The position numbers and the translations under genes are program-made. Under the pieces are notes generated by a model. It was not told the origin of the DNA, made no database searches, and worked only from the letters and a program-made list of their open reading frames with translations. Of a DNA stretch of 52,566 nt, positions 1 through 7,797 are shown piece after piece. This stretch comes from Clostridia bacterium (GTDB lineage: Bacteria > Bacillota > Clostridia > UBA1212 > UBA1255), in assembly GCA_017620915.1 (NCBI GenBank), contig JAFZSK010000003.1, positions 1-52,566 of the forward strand, read 5' to 3'. Within the stretch, counting starts at the first letter, position 1. Each line of letters begins with the position of its first letter.

Positions 1-616
1 CAGGGTTGTTCTTAGTCTTACGGGACAGGATGCGGATCACGTTGCGGATCTCTTTGTCTCGCCCGATCACGGGGTCCAGCTTCTGCTGCCGTGCCCGCTC
101 CACCAGGTCGGTGCCGTATTTGTTCAGCGCGTCGTATGTGCTTTCGGGATCGTCGCTGGTGACCCGGCCGCTCTTCACGCTCTCCAGCGCCTTCAGAAAT
201 CCGGCGCGGTCGATTCCGTACTTTTTCAGCAGACGCCCCACTTTCTCCGACGGCCGCTCGATGATGCCCAGCATGATGTGCTCCACCGAAACGTATTCGT
301 CTTTGGCTTTGTCGGCGATCGACGCCGCCAGCGCCAGCGCTTTGTCGGTCTCTGGGGCAATATATATTTTGTCCGGTTCCCGCCCGCTCCCGGTGACTGC
401 CGGAAGTCCGCGGATCAGTTCGTCCAGCTCGCCCAGCAGGCGGTCGTTGTCAACGCCCATCGTCCGCAGCAGGCTCCCGATGAGCCCGCCGTCCTGGTCG
501 ATCAGCGCATAAAGCAGGTGCTCCTGCGTCACCTGCTGATTGTTGTTCTCTGTCGCGATATTCTGCGCCGTTCCCAGCGCTTCCAGCGACTTTTTAGTGA
601 ATTTATCTGCGTTCAT
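1..616 (-). CDS. clpB: ClpB disaggregase, N-terminal part (cut by left edge)
   Basis: This encodes the start of the Hsp100/ClpB AAA+ disaggregase, which threads aggregated proteins through a hexameric ring together with DnaK. The visible part begins [18 protein letters not shown] and contains the Clp-N double repeat ([12 protein letters not shown], then [11 protein letters not shown] around residues 80-100). It continues to the linker signature [20 protein letters not shown] just before the first Walker A, which lies outside the window. The ATG at 616 is preceded by AAGGAGG at ideal spacing. It sits 15 bases after a ribbon-helix-helix gene and very probably shares its promoter near 1371-1400. 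I see no CIRCE element or CtsR-type box there, so its heat regulation is unclear. The call rests on family signature and is firm. Confidence 0.95.
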   Translation of the reverse strand, partial: MNADKFTKKSLEALGTAQNIATENNNQQVTQEHLLYALIDQDGGLIGSLLRTMGVDNDRLLGELDELIRGLPAVTGSGREPDKIYIAPETDKALALAASIADKAKDEYVSVEHIMLGIIERPSEKVGRLLKKYGIDRAGFLKALESVKSGRVTSDDPESTYDALNKYGTDLVERARQQKLDPVIGRDKEIRNVIRILSRKTKNNP

Positions 617-631
617 ATTATTTCCTCCTTG

Positions 632-1285
632 TTACAAAATTCCGATGCCGCGGTTTAGAGCGTCAACATACCTCCGCTCCACATCTCCCGCGTCCAGCCG
701 CCCGGTCAGGTACCCCTTGATCAGCGTGTCGAAGTTCTGGATGTACGCGGAGATGGCGTTGCCGACTGCCTCGTCGGTGTGGTCCCGGTCGGTGCGCAGG
801 TGGATGCCCCGCACGAATTTGCCGTCGCCGACTTTGTAATCCGCCTCCTGTTCGCCGAAATATTTGGTGAGATAGTGGCCCTCCAGTTCCATCCAGAGTT
901 CCAGAAAGCGGCCGACCGATTCGATCAGCGCTCCGGATTGTGTCCGGAAGATGACGGTGAGCTCGCCGATAGCGCCGCGCGGGATCTTGTACAGTTCCAC
1001 TTCGTACTTGATCGTGGGCCGGTACTTGTATTCCAGGCTGCTCTTGAGGAGCATGGTGCTGTTGTTCTCGCCCACGAAGGGTACGATCACGCGTTCGCGG
1101 TTCATGGCATCTTCGATGTATTTAAAGATGTTGCCGATGCGCTTTTCGGGCGTGGTCATGGACAAATATTCGGCCAGGATCTGGTTCACGAGGTTGGACC
1201 GGTTCGTGCCCCGGAGGAACGCGAGGCGGTCAACTTCCTTCACCACATCATCCATCAGCATCAGACTGTATAAGCTTTTTTCCAT
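632..1285 (-). CDS. Ribbon-helix-helix domain protein upstream of clpB
   Basis: A 217-residue protein whose first 45 residues look like a CopG/Arc-type ribbon-helix-helix: a short beta stretch (KSLYSLMLMDDVVKEVDRLA) followed by helices including RGTNRSNLVNQILAEYLS. The rest (about 50-217) is a mixed alpha/beta region of unknown fold with no motif I recognise. The start at 1285 has GGGAGG eight bases upstream. It is the first gene of an apparent two-gene operon with clpB (15-base gap), driven by a sigma-A promoter at 1371-1400. The placement suggests, but does not prove, a DNA-binding protein that controls its own operon. It could instead be a structural nucleic-acid-binding protein. Function is not known to me. 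Confidence 0.75.
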   Translation of the reverse strand: MEKSLYSLMLMDDVVKEVDRLAFLRGTNRSNLVNQILAEYLSMTTPEKRIGNIFKYIEDAMNRERVIVPFVGENNSTMLLKSSLEYKYRPTIKYEVELYKIPRGAIGELTVIFRTQSGALIESVGRFLELWMELEGHYLTKYFGEQEADYKVGDGKFVRGIHLRTDRDHTDEAVGNAISAYIQNFDTLIKGYLTGRLDAGDVERRYVDALNRGIGIL

Positions 1286-1370
1286 TTCATCGGCCTCCCT
1301 GCAGCGGTCAATATAATTGTTGCCTTTGCTGCCCGGGCACTATTCTGCTCTGCCGCCCGGCAACAACTGT

Positions 1371-1400
1371 ATTATACTCTTGCGCGTGCAAATTTGTCAA
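1371..1400 (-). promoter_or_regulatory. Sigma-A promoter for the RHH gene and clpB
   Basis: On the minus strand there is TTGACA (1395-1400), an 18-base spacer and TATAAT (1371-1376). The spacer contains TTGCACGCGCAA, an interrupted palindrome (TTGC/GCAA), which could be an operator lying between the -35 and -10 boxes. The untranslated leader is about 80 bases and includes a weak CCGGGC/GCCCGG hairpin. Confidence 0.8.
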
Positions 1401-1490
1401 GATATTTATATAAATTTTTGCGCGAGTTTTATGTTTTTGTCTTGGCCAGGCGAGCGAACGAAGCCCGAAGGACTCATTTCTCATTTTTGG

Positions 1491-1758
1491 AGCATGATTT
1501 CAGTAAAAATAAACAAAAACCCGGAGTAGCAGCGTTTTTTGTTTATTTATCATGGCTTTTATGCTCATTATCCGGTCGGATTTCCCCTTGAAAAGCCCTT
1601 TGATAAACAAAAACCTGACAGCGAGGGCATTTTTGTTTATCTCTTCCACTTCTTAAGGGCTTGAGAAGGCGCCCAACATAAACAAAAATCGATCAAGCAA
1701 GCGGTTTTTGTTTATTTTCTCGTTTTTCGAGTTGATCCGGGACACTCGAGAAGGCGCC
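1491..1758. repeat. Locus A: three inverted repeats with 16-base loops
   Basis: This non-coding stretch between clpB's promoter and the 1780 gene holds three hairpins with the same inner arms. The first has AAATAAACAAAAA at 1507-1519 and TTTTTGTTTATTT at 1536-1548. The second has GATAAACAAAAA at 1602-1613 and its complement at 1630-1641. The third has ATAAACAAAAA at 1678-1688 and its complement at 1705-1715. In every case the loop is exactly 16 bases, but loop sequences differ. Hairpin 2 has an extra outer pair, AAGCCCTT (1593-1600) with AAGGGCTT (1655-1662); hairpin 1 has CATGAT/ATCATG (1493-1498, 1549-1554). The motif GAGAAGGCGCC occurs at 1663-1673 (extended to CCCAA, directly before hairpin 3) and at 1748-1758. 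No open frame covers the region convincingly. Confidence 0.9.
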
Positions 1759-1779
1759 GGGCGGTGTTGACGCCGAAGC

Positions 1780-2607
1780 TCATGCGGCTATACTGTCCGG
1801 TATCAGGCCGCGTTCGGAAAGAATGGACATTACATTGTCCGTGTCCAGAGGAGATTCGGAAGTCTCGCAGGTCACGATGAGGTCGCCTCCGACGTCAACG
1901 CACATGGAACTATATGCGGCCAGTTTGGTGATCGCATTCGTAGCGTAATTCTCGTCATCGGCTTTTCCGAAATGCTCCCAGTAGATCTCCTTGCGCCTGC
2001 GCACATCCAGAATAGTAAAATCCGGATAAAGCTTTCGAAAGCCGGAGCGCAGCGGGCACTCATATTTGTATGGTATTCCTAAATGAAATAAGATGTTGGC
2101 AATTATCTGTTCAGACTTTGAGCGAACTTTTTCGCCGCGCAATGTTGAATGAAGTTTATTGAATTCTTTATAGTCATTGTACTCGTATGGCTCGCTCTGC
2201 CAGTTGCGGGCAAATTCCGCGTCCGTTTGGATGTAGTGCGTTGTCAGCGTCTGCAACTGCGGCTTGAGCCTGTCGACAATATCTTCCACTTTCGGCTTTG
2301 ACGAATGCAGTGATATTATGCGGCTGCAGCGGTCAATATCTTTCAACTCTCCTTCGGCCGCTTCCAGCATCATTTCAGCATACATCTTTTGCGCGAGTTT
2401 TTGGATCAGTTCCCCCTGCGCTCCTTCGGATGAGAGATAAGTTCCGTTCGTATCCAACTGAGATTTACGATAATAAAAGCGCGTTTTATTGTCAATGATT
2501 TTACAGTGCAGTTGACCCTCCGGCGCTTTTTTGATATCTCTGACAGCCTGCTTTTTGATCATATTCAGCAATTCTTTTCTTTTATCCAATTCTTCAACAT
2601 ATCCCAT
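1780..2607 (-). CDS. PD-(D/E)XK nuclease-like protein of unknown role
   Basis: A 275-residue soluble protein. The N-terminal half is helical (MGYVEELDKRKELLNMIKKQ onward) and the C-terminal half carries a restriction-endonuclease-like pattern: KVRSKSEQIIANILFHLGI (Glu), then YPDFTIL (Asp), then EIYWEHFGKADD near residues 180-235. The E, PDFT and E-H series is what I associate with PD-(D/E)XK domains that accompany helicases or stand alone in Bacillota, though the usual E-x-K is not clean here. I chose the ATG at 2607 because AAAGGGGA lies just upstream. A longer reading from 2676 would start inside a 22-bp palindrome and upstream of the predicted transcription start. No restriction or helicase partner is adjacent. 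Specific function unknown. Confidence 0.7.
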   Translation of the reverse strand: MGYVEELDKRKELLNMIKKQAVRDIKKAPEGQLHCKIIDNKTRFYYRKSQLDTNGTYLSSEGAQGELIQKLAQKMYAEMMLEAAEGELKDIDRCSRIISLHSSKPKVEDIVDRLKPQLQTLTTHYIQTDAEFARNWQSEPYEYNDYKEFNKLHSTLRGEKVRSKSEQIIANILFHLGIPYKYECPLRSGFRKLYPDFTILDVRRRKEIYWEHFGKADDENYATNAITKLAAYSSMCVDVGGDLIVTCETSESPLDTDNVMSILSERGLIPDSIAA

Positions 2608-2643
2608 CCAGTTATCCCCTTTCTGAGTAATCGTTATGCAGCG

Positions 2644-2694
2644 ATTATGCACGCATTCGATTCTCAGCGTCAACATATTTCCCGGGAAATATGT
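2644..2694 (-). promoter_or_regulatory. Promoter with a 22-bp perfect palindrome abutting the -35 box
   Basis: On the minus strand TTGACG (2668-2673), 18 bases and CATAAT (2644-2649) form a promoter for the nuclease-like gene. Directly upstream, sharing the first base of the -35, is a perfect 22-bp palindrome at 2673-2694: arms ACATATTT and AAATATGT around CCCGGG. The position suits a dimeric regulator. Confidence 0.65.
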
Positions 2695-2825
2695 CGTGTG
2701 ATGTTCTCGATAATTTTTGTATTTTTAATGGTACAATTTTCTCAATAAGTAAATGATTTGCTATGTTTTTTAGCACTTTACTTTAATAAAAACTGTGTTA
2801 ATATCAGAGTTTTTCTGCTTATTCA

Positions 2826-2854
2826 TTGACATCCCGCCCCGTTTATGGTACAAA
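2826..2854 (+). promoter_or_regulatory. Sigma-A promoter for the plus-strand membrane protein
   Basis: TTGACA (2826-2831), a 17-base spacer and TACAAA (2849-2854) on the plus strand lie about 85 bases before the ATG at 2939. This is the only protein-gene promoter on the plus strand that I see in the window. Confidence 0.6.
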
Positions 2855-2938
2855 TTGACCGTGAGCGTCCGTGCGGCGTGGATACGCGTTTTCAAGCGGT
2901 GCCGCTCATCAATCCAGCACAACGAGGAGACCAACATT

Positions 2939-3970
2939 ATGAGTTTTGAAAACAAACTGGGCAGATTCATGAGAAACACCGGACCCGCGCGTTTTTTGGT
3001 ACCGGTGGGCATTATTTTGATAGTTGCCGGCATCCTGTTTTCCGTCTTCAACACCAAAGACTACAAGCAGGCGGAAGGCATTGTCTCAGACGTGATACCG
3101 ACGACCAATGATGACGGTCAGAAAGAATACACCGTCATATTCAATTTCGACACCGAGGACGGCCGGCACATGGAAAATCAGCAGTTCGCCAACTTGTCCA
3201 AAGAGTATAAAATCGGCGACAAGATCAAGGTCTTTTACGATCCGAAGGATCCCGCAAAGATCACCAACAGCAAGACAGGCGCATGGCTGCCGATCTTATT
3301 TATCGTGCTGGGTGCAGTTGCCACCGCCGCCGGTATCTATCTGACTGTCAAAGCCTTCAAGAAGAGCAAACAGCTGGATCAGACGGCGCCCGCTGCCTCC
3401 GCCGCGGCCAAGGCGGATCTCGAAGGCTTCAAGACCGCGCAGGGCGTTACCGAGTACTATTTCCGCTGGGACCGCAACTCCCTCAGACCCGGCTACATTC
3501 TCGAAGACGCGGACCGCAAGGCGCTGTACGAGGGCAAGATGCTCAAAAACGCGCTGGTCGGCGCGCGCAAGTTCGAGTTCACCGACCACACGACCGGTGT
3601 TGTCACCGAGCACGACGTGGGTCACACCGGCACGCTGGAGTACGGCAGCGAGTTCTTCTCAATGAAATCATCGTTCAAGTTTGACGGCAAAAATGTGTGG
3701 GATATTGTCCACGAGCGCGGACTGCGCATCGACACCAGCCTGATCAGCAATTTCCCGTATCTGAAATATGACGTGACGAAGAACGGCGAAGCATTTGCCC
3801 GGATCGAGAGCACCGGCGTGTACGTACACGAAGACGAAGAGGCGCAGCACGCGGTCACCGTACCCACGGGCAACATGTTCTACCGCTGCTGGACCAATTC
3901 GAAAGACTTCGATTCGCTGTTCCTGACGATCTTCGCGATCAGCGAGAACACGCAGACCGTAGTCGAATAA
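2939..3970 (+). CDS. DUF3592-like membrane protein with a C-terminal beta-rich domain
   Basis: A 343-residue protein and the only plus-strand protein gene here. Residues 18-38 (FLVPVGIILIVAGILFSVF) and about 118-140 (WLPILFIVLGAVATAAGIYLTV) are membrane helices. They flank an exposed domain with the DUF3592 pattern: EGIVSDVIP, YTVIFNFDTEDG, and YKIGDKIKVFYDPKDPAKI. A long C-terminal region (about 160-343) has alternating beta patterns such as YILEDADRKALYEGKM and KFEFTDHTTGVV. These remind me of LURP-one/tubby-like folds, but that is only an impression. The ATG at 2939 has AGGAGA upstream; a longer frame to 2795 would overlap the promoter. It converges with the activase gene, and both stop codons sit in one palindrome (3965-3984). 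Function unknown. Confidence 0.75.
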   Translation: MSFENKLGRFMRNTGPARFLVPVGIILIVAGILFSVFNTKDYKQAEGIVSDVIPTTNDDGQKEYTVIFNFDTEDGRHMENQQFANLSKEYKIGDKIKVFYDPKDPAKITNSKTGAWLPILFIVLGAVATAAGIYLTVKAFKKSKQLDQTAPAASAAAKADLEGFKTAQGVTEYYFRWDRNSLRPGYILEDADRKALYEGKMLKNALVGARKFEFTDHTTGVVTEHDVGHTGTLEYGSEFFSMKSSFKFDGKNVWDIVHERGLRIDTSLISNFPYLKYDVTKNGEAFARIESTGVYVHEDEEAQHAVTVPTGNMFYRCWTNSKDFDSLFLTIFAISENTQTVVE

Positions 3971-3984
3971 GCAAAGACTTATTC
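3965..3984. terminator. Palindrome shared by two convergent stop codons
   Basis: GAATAAG (3965-3971), a 6-base loop and CTTATTC (3978-3984) pair perfectly. The arms contain the TAA of the plus-strand gene and the TAA of the minus-strand activase. There is no U-tract, so a terminator role is only a possibility. Confidence 0.4.
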
Positions 3985-4869
3985 CTTCACCGGCACGCCC
4001 GCGGCGCGCAGCGAAGCTTTGAATTCAGAGATAAGTTCGGGGGGCGGGATAAGCGCATTGTCCGACGTTACCGCGCGGCCCAGCGCCGCCTCCTTGGAGC
4101 CGCCGTACGGATGGTACGGGAGGAGTTCGACACAGCGGCAATTGTCCAGCCGGGCGTACAGTGAAACAATGCCGTCGCGGCGGGCGGCGTCAATATTGAC
4201 CCCGTTCACCATCACGCAGCGCAATACCGAAGGAATGCCGGCGCGGTCGCAGGCCAGCAGGTTGTCAATATCCCGCCGGTCCGGCGCCCCGGTCCATTTC
4301 CGGAGCCGCGTGTCGTCCGCGTCCTTATGATCCCATAACAATAAATCGACGCATTCCGCCAGTCCCGGGATCAGCGCCGGGTCAAAAAAGCCGCAGGTCT
4401 CCACCGCCGTGTTGAGGCCGGCGGCTTTGCTCATGCGCAACAGTGAAAGCGCCTCTTCACCCTGCGCGAGCGGCTCCCCGCCGGTGAGCGTAATACCGCC
4501 TTCCGCGCCGTAGAAGGCGTTGTCCCGGAGCACCTCCGCGAGCACTTCCGCCGGGGTCAGTTCGCGCATTGCCGCGTCCAGCGCGCCGCATGGACACGCC
4601 GAAACGCACGCGCCGCAGCTTATGCAGCCGCCGCGCGAAAACACATGAGAACCGTCCGTCCCGATCACGTGGCAACCCTGCGGACACGCCGAAACGCACG
4701 CGCCGCAGCCTATGCAGCGAGCCGGTTGGAACAATATCTCCTGACCCGGGCGCTGTGTTTCGGGATTATGGCACCAGGCGCAGCGCAGCGGGCAGCCTTT
4801 TAAAAACACCGCCGTGCGTATTCCCGGTCCGTCGTGCATGCAAAAACGCTGAATTTCCGTGATCCGCAT
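3979..4869 (-). CDS. Glycyl radical enzyme activase (radical SAM)
   Basis: A 296-residue radical SAM enzyme that would install the glycyl radical on the neighbouring enzyme, using S-adenosylmethionine and a [4Fe-4S] cluster. The cluster motif C-x3-C-x2-C is at residues 26, 30 and 33 ([11 protein letters not shown]), preceded by [14 protein letters not shown]. An inserted ferredoxin-like part supplies two more cluster motifs ([12 protein letters not shown] and [12 protein letters not shown]). This is typical of activases for non-PFL glycyl radical enzymes. ITLTGGEPL is the SAM-binding GGE motif. The start at 4869 has GGGAGAGG upstream; longer readings run inside the preceding gene. It lies 26 bases after the glycyl radical enzyme. 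The two ferredoxin motifs are nearly identical at DNA level (see the repeat at 4592-4718). Confidence 0.92.
   Translation of the reverse strand: MRITEIQRFCMHDGPGIRTAVFLKGCPLRCAWCHNPETQRPGQEILFQPARCIGCGACVSACPQGCHVIGTDGSHVFSRGGCISCGACVSACPCGALDAAMRELTPAEVLAEVLRDNAFYGAEGGITLTGGEPLAQGEEALSLLRMSKAAGLNTAVETCGFFDPALIPGLAECVDLLLWDHKDADDTRLRKWTGAPDRRDIDNLLACDRAGIPSVLRCVMVNGVNIDAARRDGIVSLYARLDNCRCVELLPYHPYGGSKEAALGRAVTSDNALIPPPELISEFKASLRAAGVPVKE
4592..4718 (-). repeat. Two near-identical 37-bp copies inside the activase gene
   Basis: Positions 4592-4628 and 4682-4718 match at 36 of 37 bases, exactly 90 bp (30 codons) apart. Each copy encodes one [12 protein letters not shown] cluster motif. Synonymous identity this high suggests recent duplication or gene conversion between the two cluster-binding segments. 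Confidence 0.85.
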
Positions 4870-4895
4870 CTGTCCGACCTCTCCCGCGCCCTTTC

Positions 4896-7082
4896 TCAGC
4901 AGCAGCCGCTGTCCTCCGCCTGGCCTATGACCATATCCTGCCATTCCCGGTTCAGCGTCACGAAACGCGCGTTCCAGCCGGATACGCGTACGGACAGCGT
5001 CTGGTGTTCTTCCGGATGTTCCTGCGCTTCCCGCAGGATCGACGCATCCACCACGTCCGGCTGCATGAAGAAACCGCCCAATGCCACGAAGCCGCGCATC
5101 AGGCCGATCAGGGCTTCGATTCCGTCCTCTCCCCGGACGGAATCCGGCAGCAGCCGCACATCCAGCGCGGCGCCGGTGGGCAATGCGCTGAGCGGGCATT
5201 TGCAGTAGGAGCGGACAATGGCCGTTGCCCCCCGTGTATCGGTGCCCGGCGTAGGCGAACAGTTGGCTGCCAGCACTTCGCCCTGTTTCCGCCCGTGGGG
5301 CGCGGCGAGGCGGTGGGGCGCCCATTCCAATTGACGTCCGAACGTGCTGACGCCCCCCGGGAAACGGTAGCCGTAGCCGGTGTTCTGCGCGTTGCAGGCC
5401 TCCGCGAACGTCGAGAGCACGCGGGCAGCAAGGGCGTCAACTTCGTCATTGTCCCCGCCGTAGTATGTGTATTTGTTCAGCAAGCGGCGGCGCAGGGGCT
5501 CGTTGTCCGCCCAGTTGTCCCGCAGGATCCGTAAAAACTCCCCAAGGTTGAGCAGCTTTTCATCATAAACTGCCTTTTTTAAGGCGTACAGGCTGTTGAC
5601 CGTGTCCGCGAGCCCGCCGATATGGGGCGAACGGATCTGGTATTTCGGACCGCCCTCGTAGTACGAGAGTCCTTTTTCCACGCAGCCGCGTTCAAACAGC
5701 GACACCGCCGTGCAGGGAAATACCGGATTCCAGCCCTGGAACTCTCCGTTACCGTCGAAACGGTACATGCCTTTGAAGCCCCCGGTGATCGCCGCTACGA
5801 ACGCGGTCAGATCGCTCAGGTACGCCTCCAGCAAAGCGTCAAAATCCGGGAAGCGCACGTCCGCGTCGGGCATGTCATAATCTTTCAGTGTCGTATGCTG
5901 CAGGATCCCCAGCGAATCAAAGGGTAGGTACGAGAAATCCGTGGTGCCGGGTATCTGTACTTCCCAGCAGCCGTCGTTGGCAAATTCGCGCGCCTCCCGG
6001 AGCGGGTATCCGTAACCGGTGAGGGTCTTTATGATCAGGTCTTCGTTGTACACCGCCAGCGTGCCGCCGCCCAGCCGCATCACTTCCGCCGTGCGCCTGA
6101 GCAGTTGTTCCGGCGAATTCGCGCTGAGCCTGACCGTGGTGGGGAAATCGCTGATCCCCAGTTCTTCTATGATATCCAGCACCAGGAACGTAACGGGGCC
6201 GGTCACGTCGCGTCCGTCGGCGTCAATGCCCCCTATCACCAGATTCTGGTAATGCTGCGCGTCGCCGGAGCCGTAATTGCCGCCGCTCACCCACTCGCAG
6301 CCCTTGATGAAGAAGTGGGCCAATATATCCCGCGCGTCGTCGAGGGTCAATCTCCCCGCCGCCAGATCCGCGTCAAGATATTTGCCCAGCATGCGGTCAA
6401 TGCGCCCTATCCCGGGCCAGTTGCCGCACAGTCTCAGAAACGCGAAAGTGACCCAGATGCTCTGCACCGCTTCGTAGAAATTCCGTGCAGGTCTGCGGGG
6501 CACGCGGCGGAGATTCTGCAGATTCGCGGCATAGCGCGGATCACGGGCGGCGGCGTTTTCCAGCGCGTCGACGTAGCGGTCCAGCCAGAATTCGAAGGAG
6601 TCCAGCGTATTCAGCGCGCTGCGGGCAAACGCCTCTTTTTCCGTGCCGCAATACCGTTTCAGCGCGTCCGACGCCTCCCGCCGCAGGCCTCTGAGCCCTA
6701 CGGTCAGCACGCGGTCAAAGTCCACCGTCAGATGGCTGACGCTGGAATACACCGGAGCGCCTTTATACATGGCGGGGACAACGTGCCTGATCGCCGCGCC
6801 GAGCGTTGCCGCGCCGCTGATCCGCTCTCCTTCGCATATGCGCACCGGCGCCTCCTGCGCGATCTTGCGCACCGCCAGATCGTACTTTTCGTACGGCCCG
6901 AGCGCTTCGAAACCGGGCACGTCATCCAGCACGACCGCGTCGGTCTTGCGCGTATCCAGCCCGTATTTATGATCCAGCGACTCGAACGCGAATTTCCGGG
7001 TCTCTTCCGGGAGCCGTGCCGGGCGCGTGAAGCCCTGCGGTGTGTAGAAAGTGTATTTGCTGTCAGCCATTGCGATCACCAT
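4896..7082 (-). CDS. Glycyl radical enzyme of unassigned substrate (GCWE active-site motif)
   Basis: A 728-residue member of the PFL/glycyl radical superfamily. The glycyl radical loop is at the C terminus ([18 protein letters not shown], Gly near residue 702). The catalytic cysteine lies in [11 protein letters not shown] (Cys near residue 372, Glu two residues later). PFL has two adjacent cysteines; diol dehydratases, CutC and the decarboxylases I remember usually read GCVE or GCTE, so GCWE does not point to a family I can name. The G-C-x-E arrangement suggests dehydratase, lyase or decarboxylase chemistry rather than pyruvate cleavage. I place the start at 7082 (AAAGGGTTAGGA upstream); the ATG at 7070 is possible. 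The start overlaps the toxin gene and the activase follows, so all four genes are probably one operon. Confidence 0.88.
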   Translation of the reverse strand: MVIAMADSKYTFYTPQGFTRPARLPEETRKFAFESLDHKYGLDTRKTDAVVLDDVPGFEALGPYEKYDLAVRKIAQEAPVRICEGERISGAATLGAAIRHVVPAMYKGAPVYSSVSHLTVDFDRVLTVGLRGLRREASDALKRYCGTEKEAFARSALNTLDSFEFWLDRYVDALENAAARDPRYAANLQNLRRVPRRPARNFYEAVQSIWVTFAFLRLCGNWPGIGRIDRMLGKYLDADLAAGRLTLDDARDILAHFFIKGCEWVSGGNYGSGDAQHYQNLVIGGIDADGRDVTGPVTFLVLDIIEELGISDFPTTVRLSANSPEQLLRRTAEVMRLGGGTLAVYNEDLIIKTLTGYGYPLREAREFANDGCWEVQIPGTTDFSYLPFDSLGILQHTTLKDYDMPDADVRFPDFDALLEAYLSDLTAFVAAITGGFKGMYRFDGNGEFQGWNPVFPCTAVSLFERGCVEKGLSYYEGGPKYQIRSPHIGGLADTVNSLYALKKAVYDEKLLNLGEFLRILRDNWADNEPLRRRLLNKYTYYGGDNDEVDALAARVLSTFAEACNAQNTGYGYRFPGGVSTFGRQLEWAPHRLAAPHGRKQGEVLAANCSPTPGTDTRGATAIVRSYCKCPLSALPTGAALDVRLLPDSVRGEDGIEALIGLMRGFVALGGFFMQPDVVDASILREAQEHPEEHQTLSVRVSGWNARFVTLNREWQDMVIGQAEDSGCC

Positions 7083-7401
7083 GTTTCCTAACCCTTTTGT
7101 CTGCGGTTTCGTACACTTCGTCGTCTGCTCTGGCACCGATAACGACGACGAGCATTTGAGTCTCGGTTCTGATCAGTTTGTAAACAACGCGAAGACCGGA
7201 ATCACGCAGTTTGATTTTCAGCAGGCCCGTCAGATCGCTGCCGCCTTTGTTTCCGAGCGGTTTACCGTATCCGCCTTCTGAGACCGGCAGCGGATTTTCA
7301 CGGACTTTTCTGATCGCTTTCAGAACCAGGAGCTGCTGATTACCGTCAAGTTTTTTAAGATCCTTTACTGCCTCGGGCAAATAAACCAGTTCCCAGTTCA
7401 T
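7063..7401 (-). CDS. RelE/ParE-family toxin
   Basis: A 112-residue small basic protein with the RelE fold pattern: LVYLPEAVKDLKKLD at the start, then LLKIKLRDSGLRVVYKL as the core strand pair, then LVVVIGARADDEVYETADKR at the end. Proteins of this family are usually mRNA interferases or gyrase poisons, inhibited by a partner antitoxin. It overlaps the antitoxin gene by 4 bases (ATGA), as in many toxin-antitoxin operons. Its last codons overlap the start of the glycyl radical enzyme by 20 bases (8 if the alternative start is used). I infer translational coupling; whether the toxin is active cannot be told from sequence. Confidence 0.85.
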   Translation of the reverse strand: MNWELVYLPEAVKDLKKLDGNQQLLVLKAIRKVRENPLPVSEGGYGKPLGNKGGSDLTGLLKIKLRDSGLRVVYKLIRTETQMLVVVIGARADDEVYETADKRVRKHGDRNG

Positions 7402-7721
7402 TCGAGTACCACCTTGCCGGCGTCAACAAGATCTTCTTCAGTTATTCCAAGTTCGCTCAGCACATCGGCCTCGGAAACGATACCTGCTTTTTCAAAGTGT
7501 GCCAGACGGTCTGTGGCCAGCGCAAGCAAGCGGGCGTCGTTGACCTCCTCCATAAGTTTTACATATTCATCCGGAGAGATCAGCACGCATTCTGCAGTAT
7601 TGTTCTTCATTACTACTTTTGCGCCGCATTTTTTAACGTCCTCGAATACTTTTCCGGCAAGTCCGCGGTTGAACATTGATATGGATACTGTATTTGTAAT
7701 AGCGTTTGTCATGTTGGTCAT
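7398..7721 (-). CDS. Phd/YefM-type antitoxin
   Basis: A 107-residue protein. Residues about 12-60 (VSISMFNRGLAGKVFEDVKKCGAKVVMKNNTAECVLISPDEYVKLMEE) match the Phd/YefM DNA-binding fold, and the acidic C-terminal tail should wrap the toxin. It starts at 7721 with GAGGAGG nine bases upstream and overlaps the toxin by 4 bases. A strong promoter lies directly upstream (7751-7779), with an imperfect dyad ACTGATAT/ATGTTAGT between -35 and -10. That is a likely autoregulatory operator for the toxin-antitoxin complex. Confidence 0.85.
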   Translation of the reverse strand: MTNMTNAITNTVSISMFNRGLAGKVFEDVKKCGAKVVMKNNTAECVLISPDEYVKLMEEVNDARLLALATDRLAHFEKAGIVSEADVLSELGITEEDLVDAGKVVLE

Positions 7722-7750
7722 GGAAACAACCTCCTCTCTTCACAGAGGAA

Positions 7751-7779
7751 ATACTAACATATATCAGTAAATTTGTCAA
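7751..7779 (-). promoter_or_regulatory. Promoter and probable operator of the toxin-antitoxin/GRE operon
   Basis: Minus strand: TTGACA (7774-7779), 17 bases, TAGTAT (7751-7756). The interval reads ACTGATATATGTTAGT, an imperfect dyad with 6 of 8 positions symmetric. Repression at this site would also control the glycyl radical enzyme and activase downstream, since I see no separate promoter for them. Confidence 0.75.
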
Positions 7780-7797
7780 TATAAAAATCAGTTTTTT

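Noticed and set aside
1491-1758. Integron attC sites
   Set aside because: The two-tier arms recall attC, but the arms lack the GTTRRRY / RYYYAAC consensus, there are no cassette genes between the hairpins and no integrase is seen.
2608-2676. 23-residue N-terminal extension of the nuclease-like protein
   Set aside because: It would start within the promoter palindrome, upstream of the likely transcription start; the ATG at 2607 has a good ribosome binding site.
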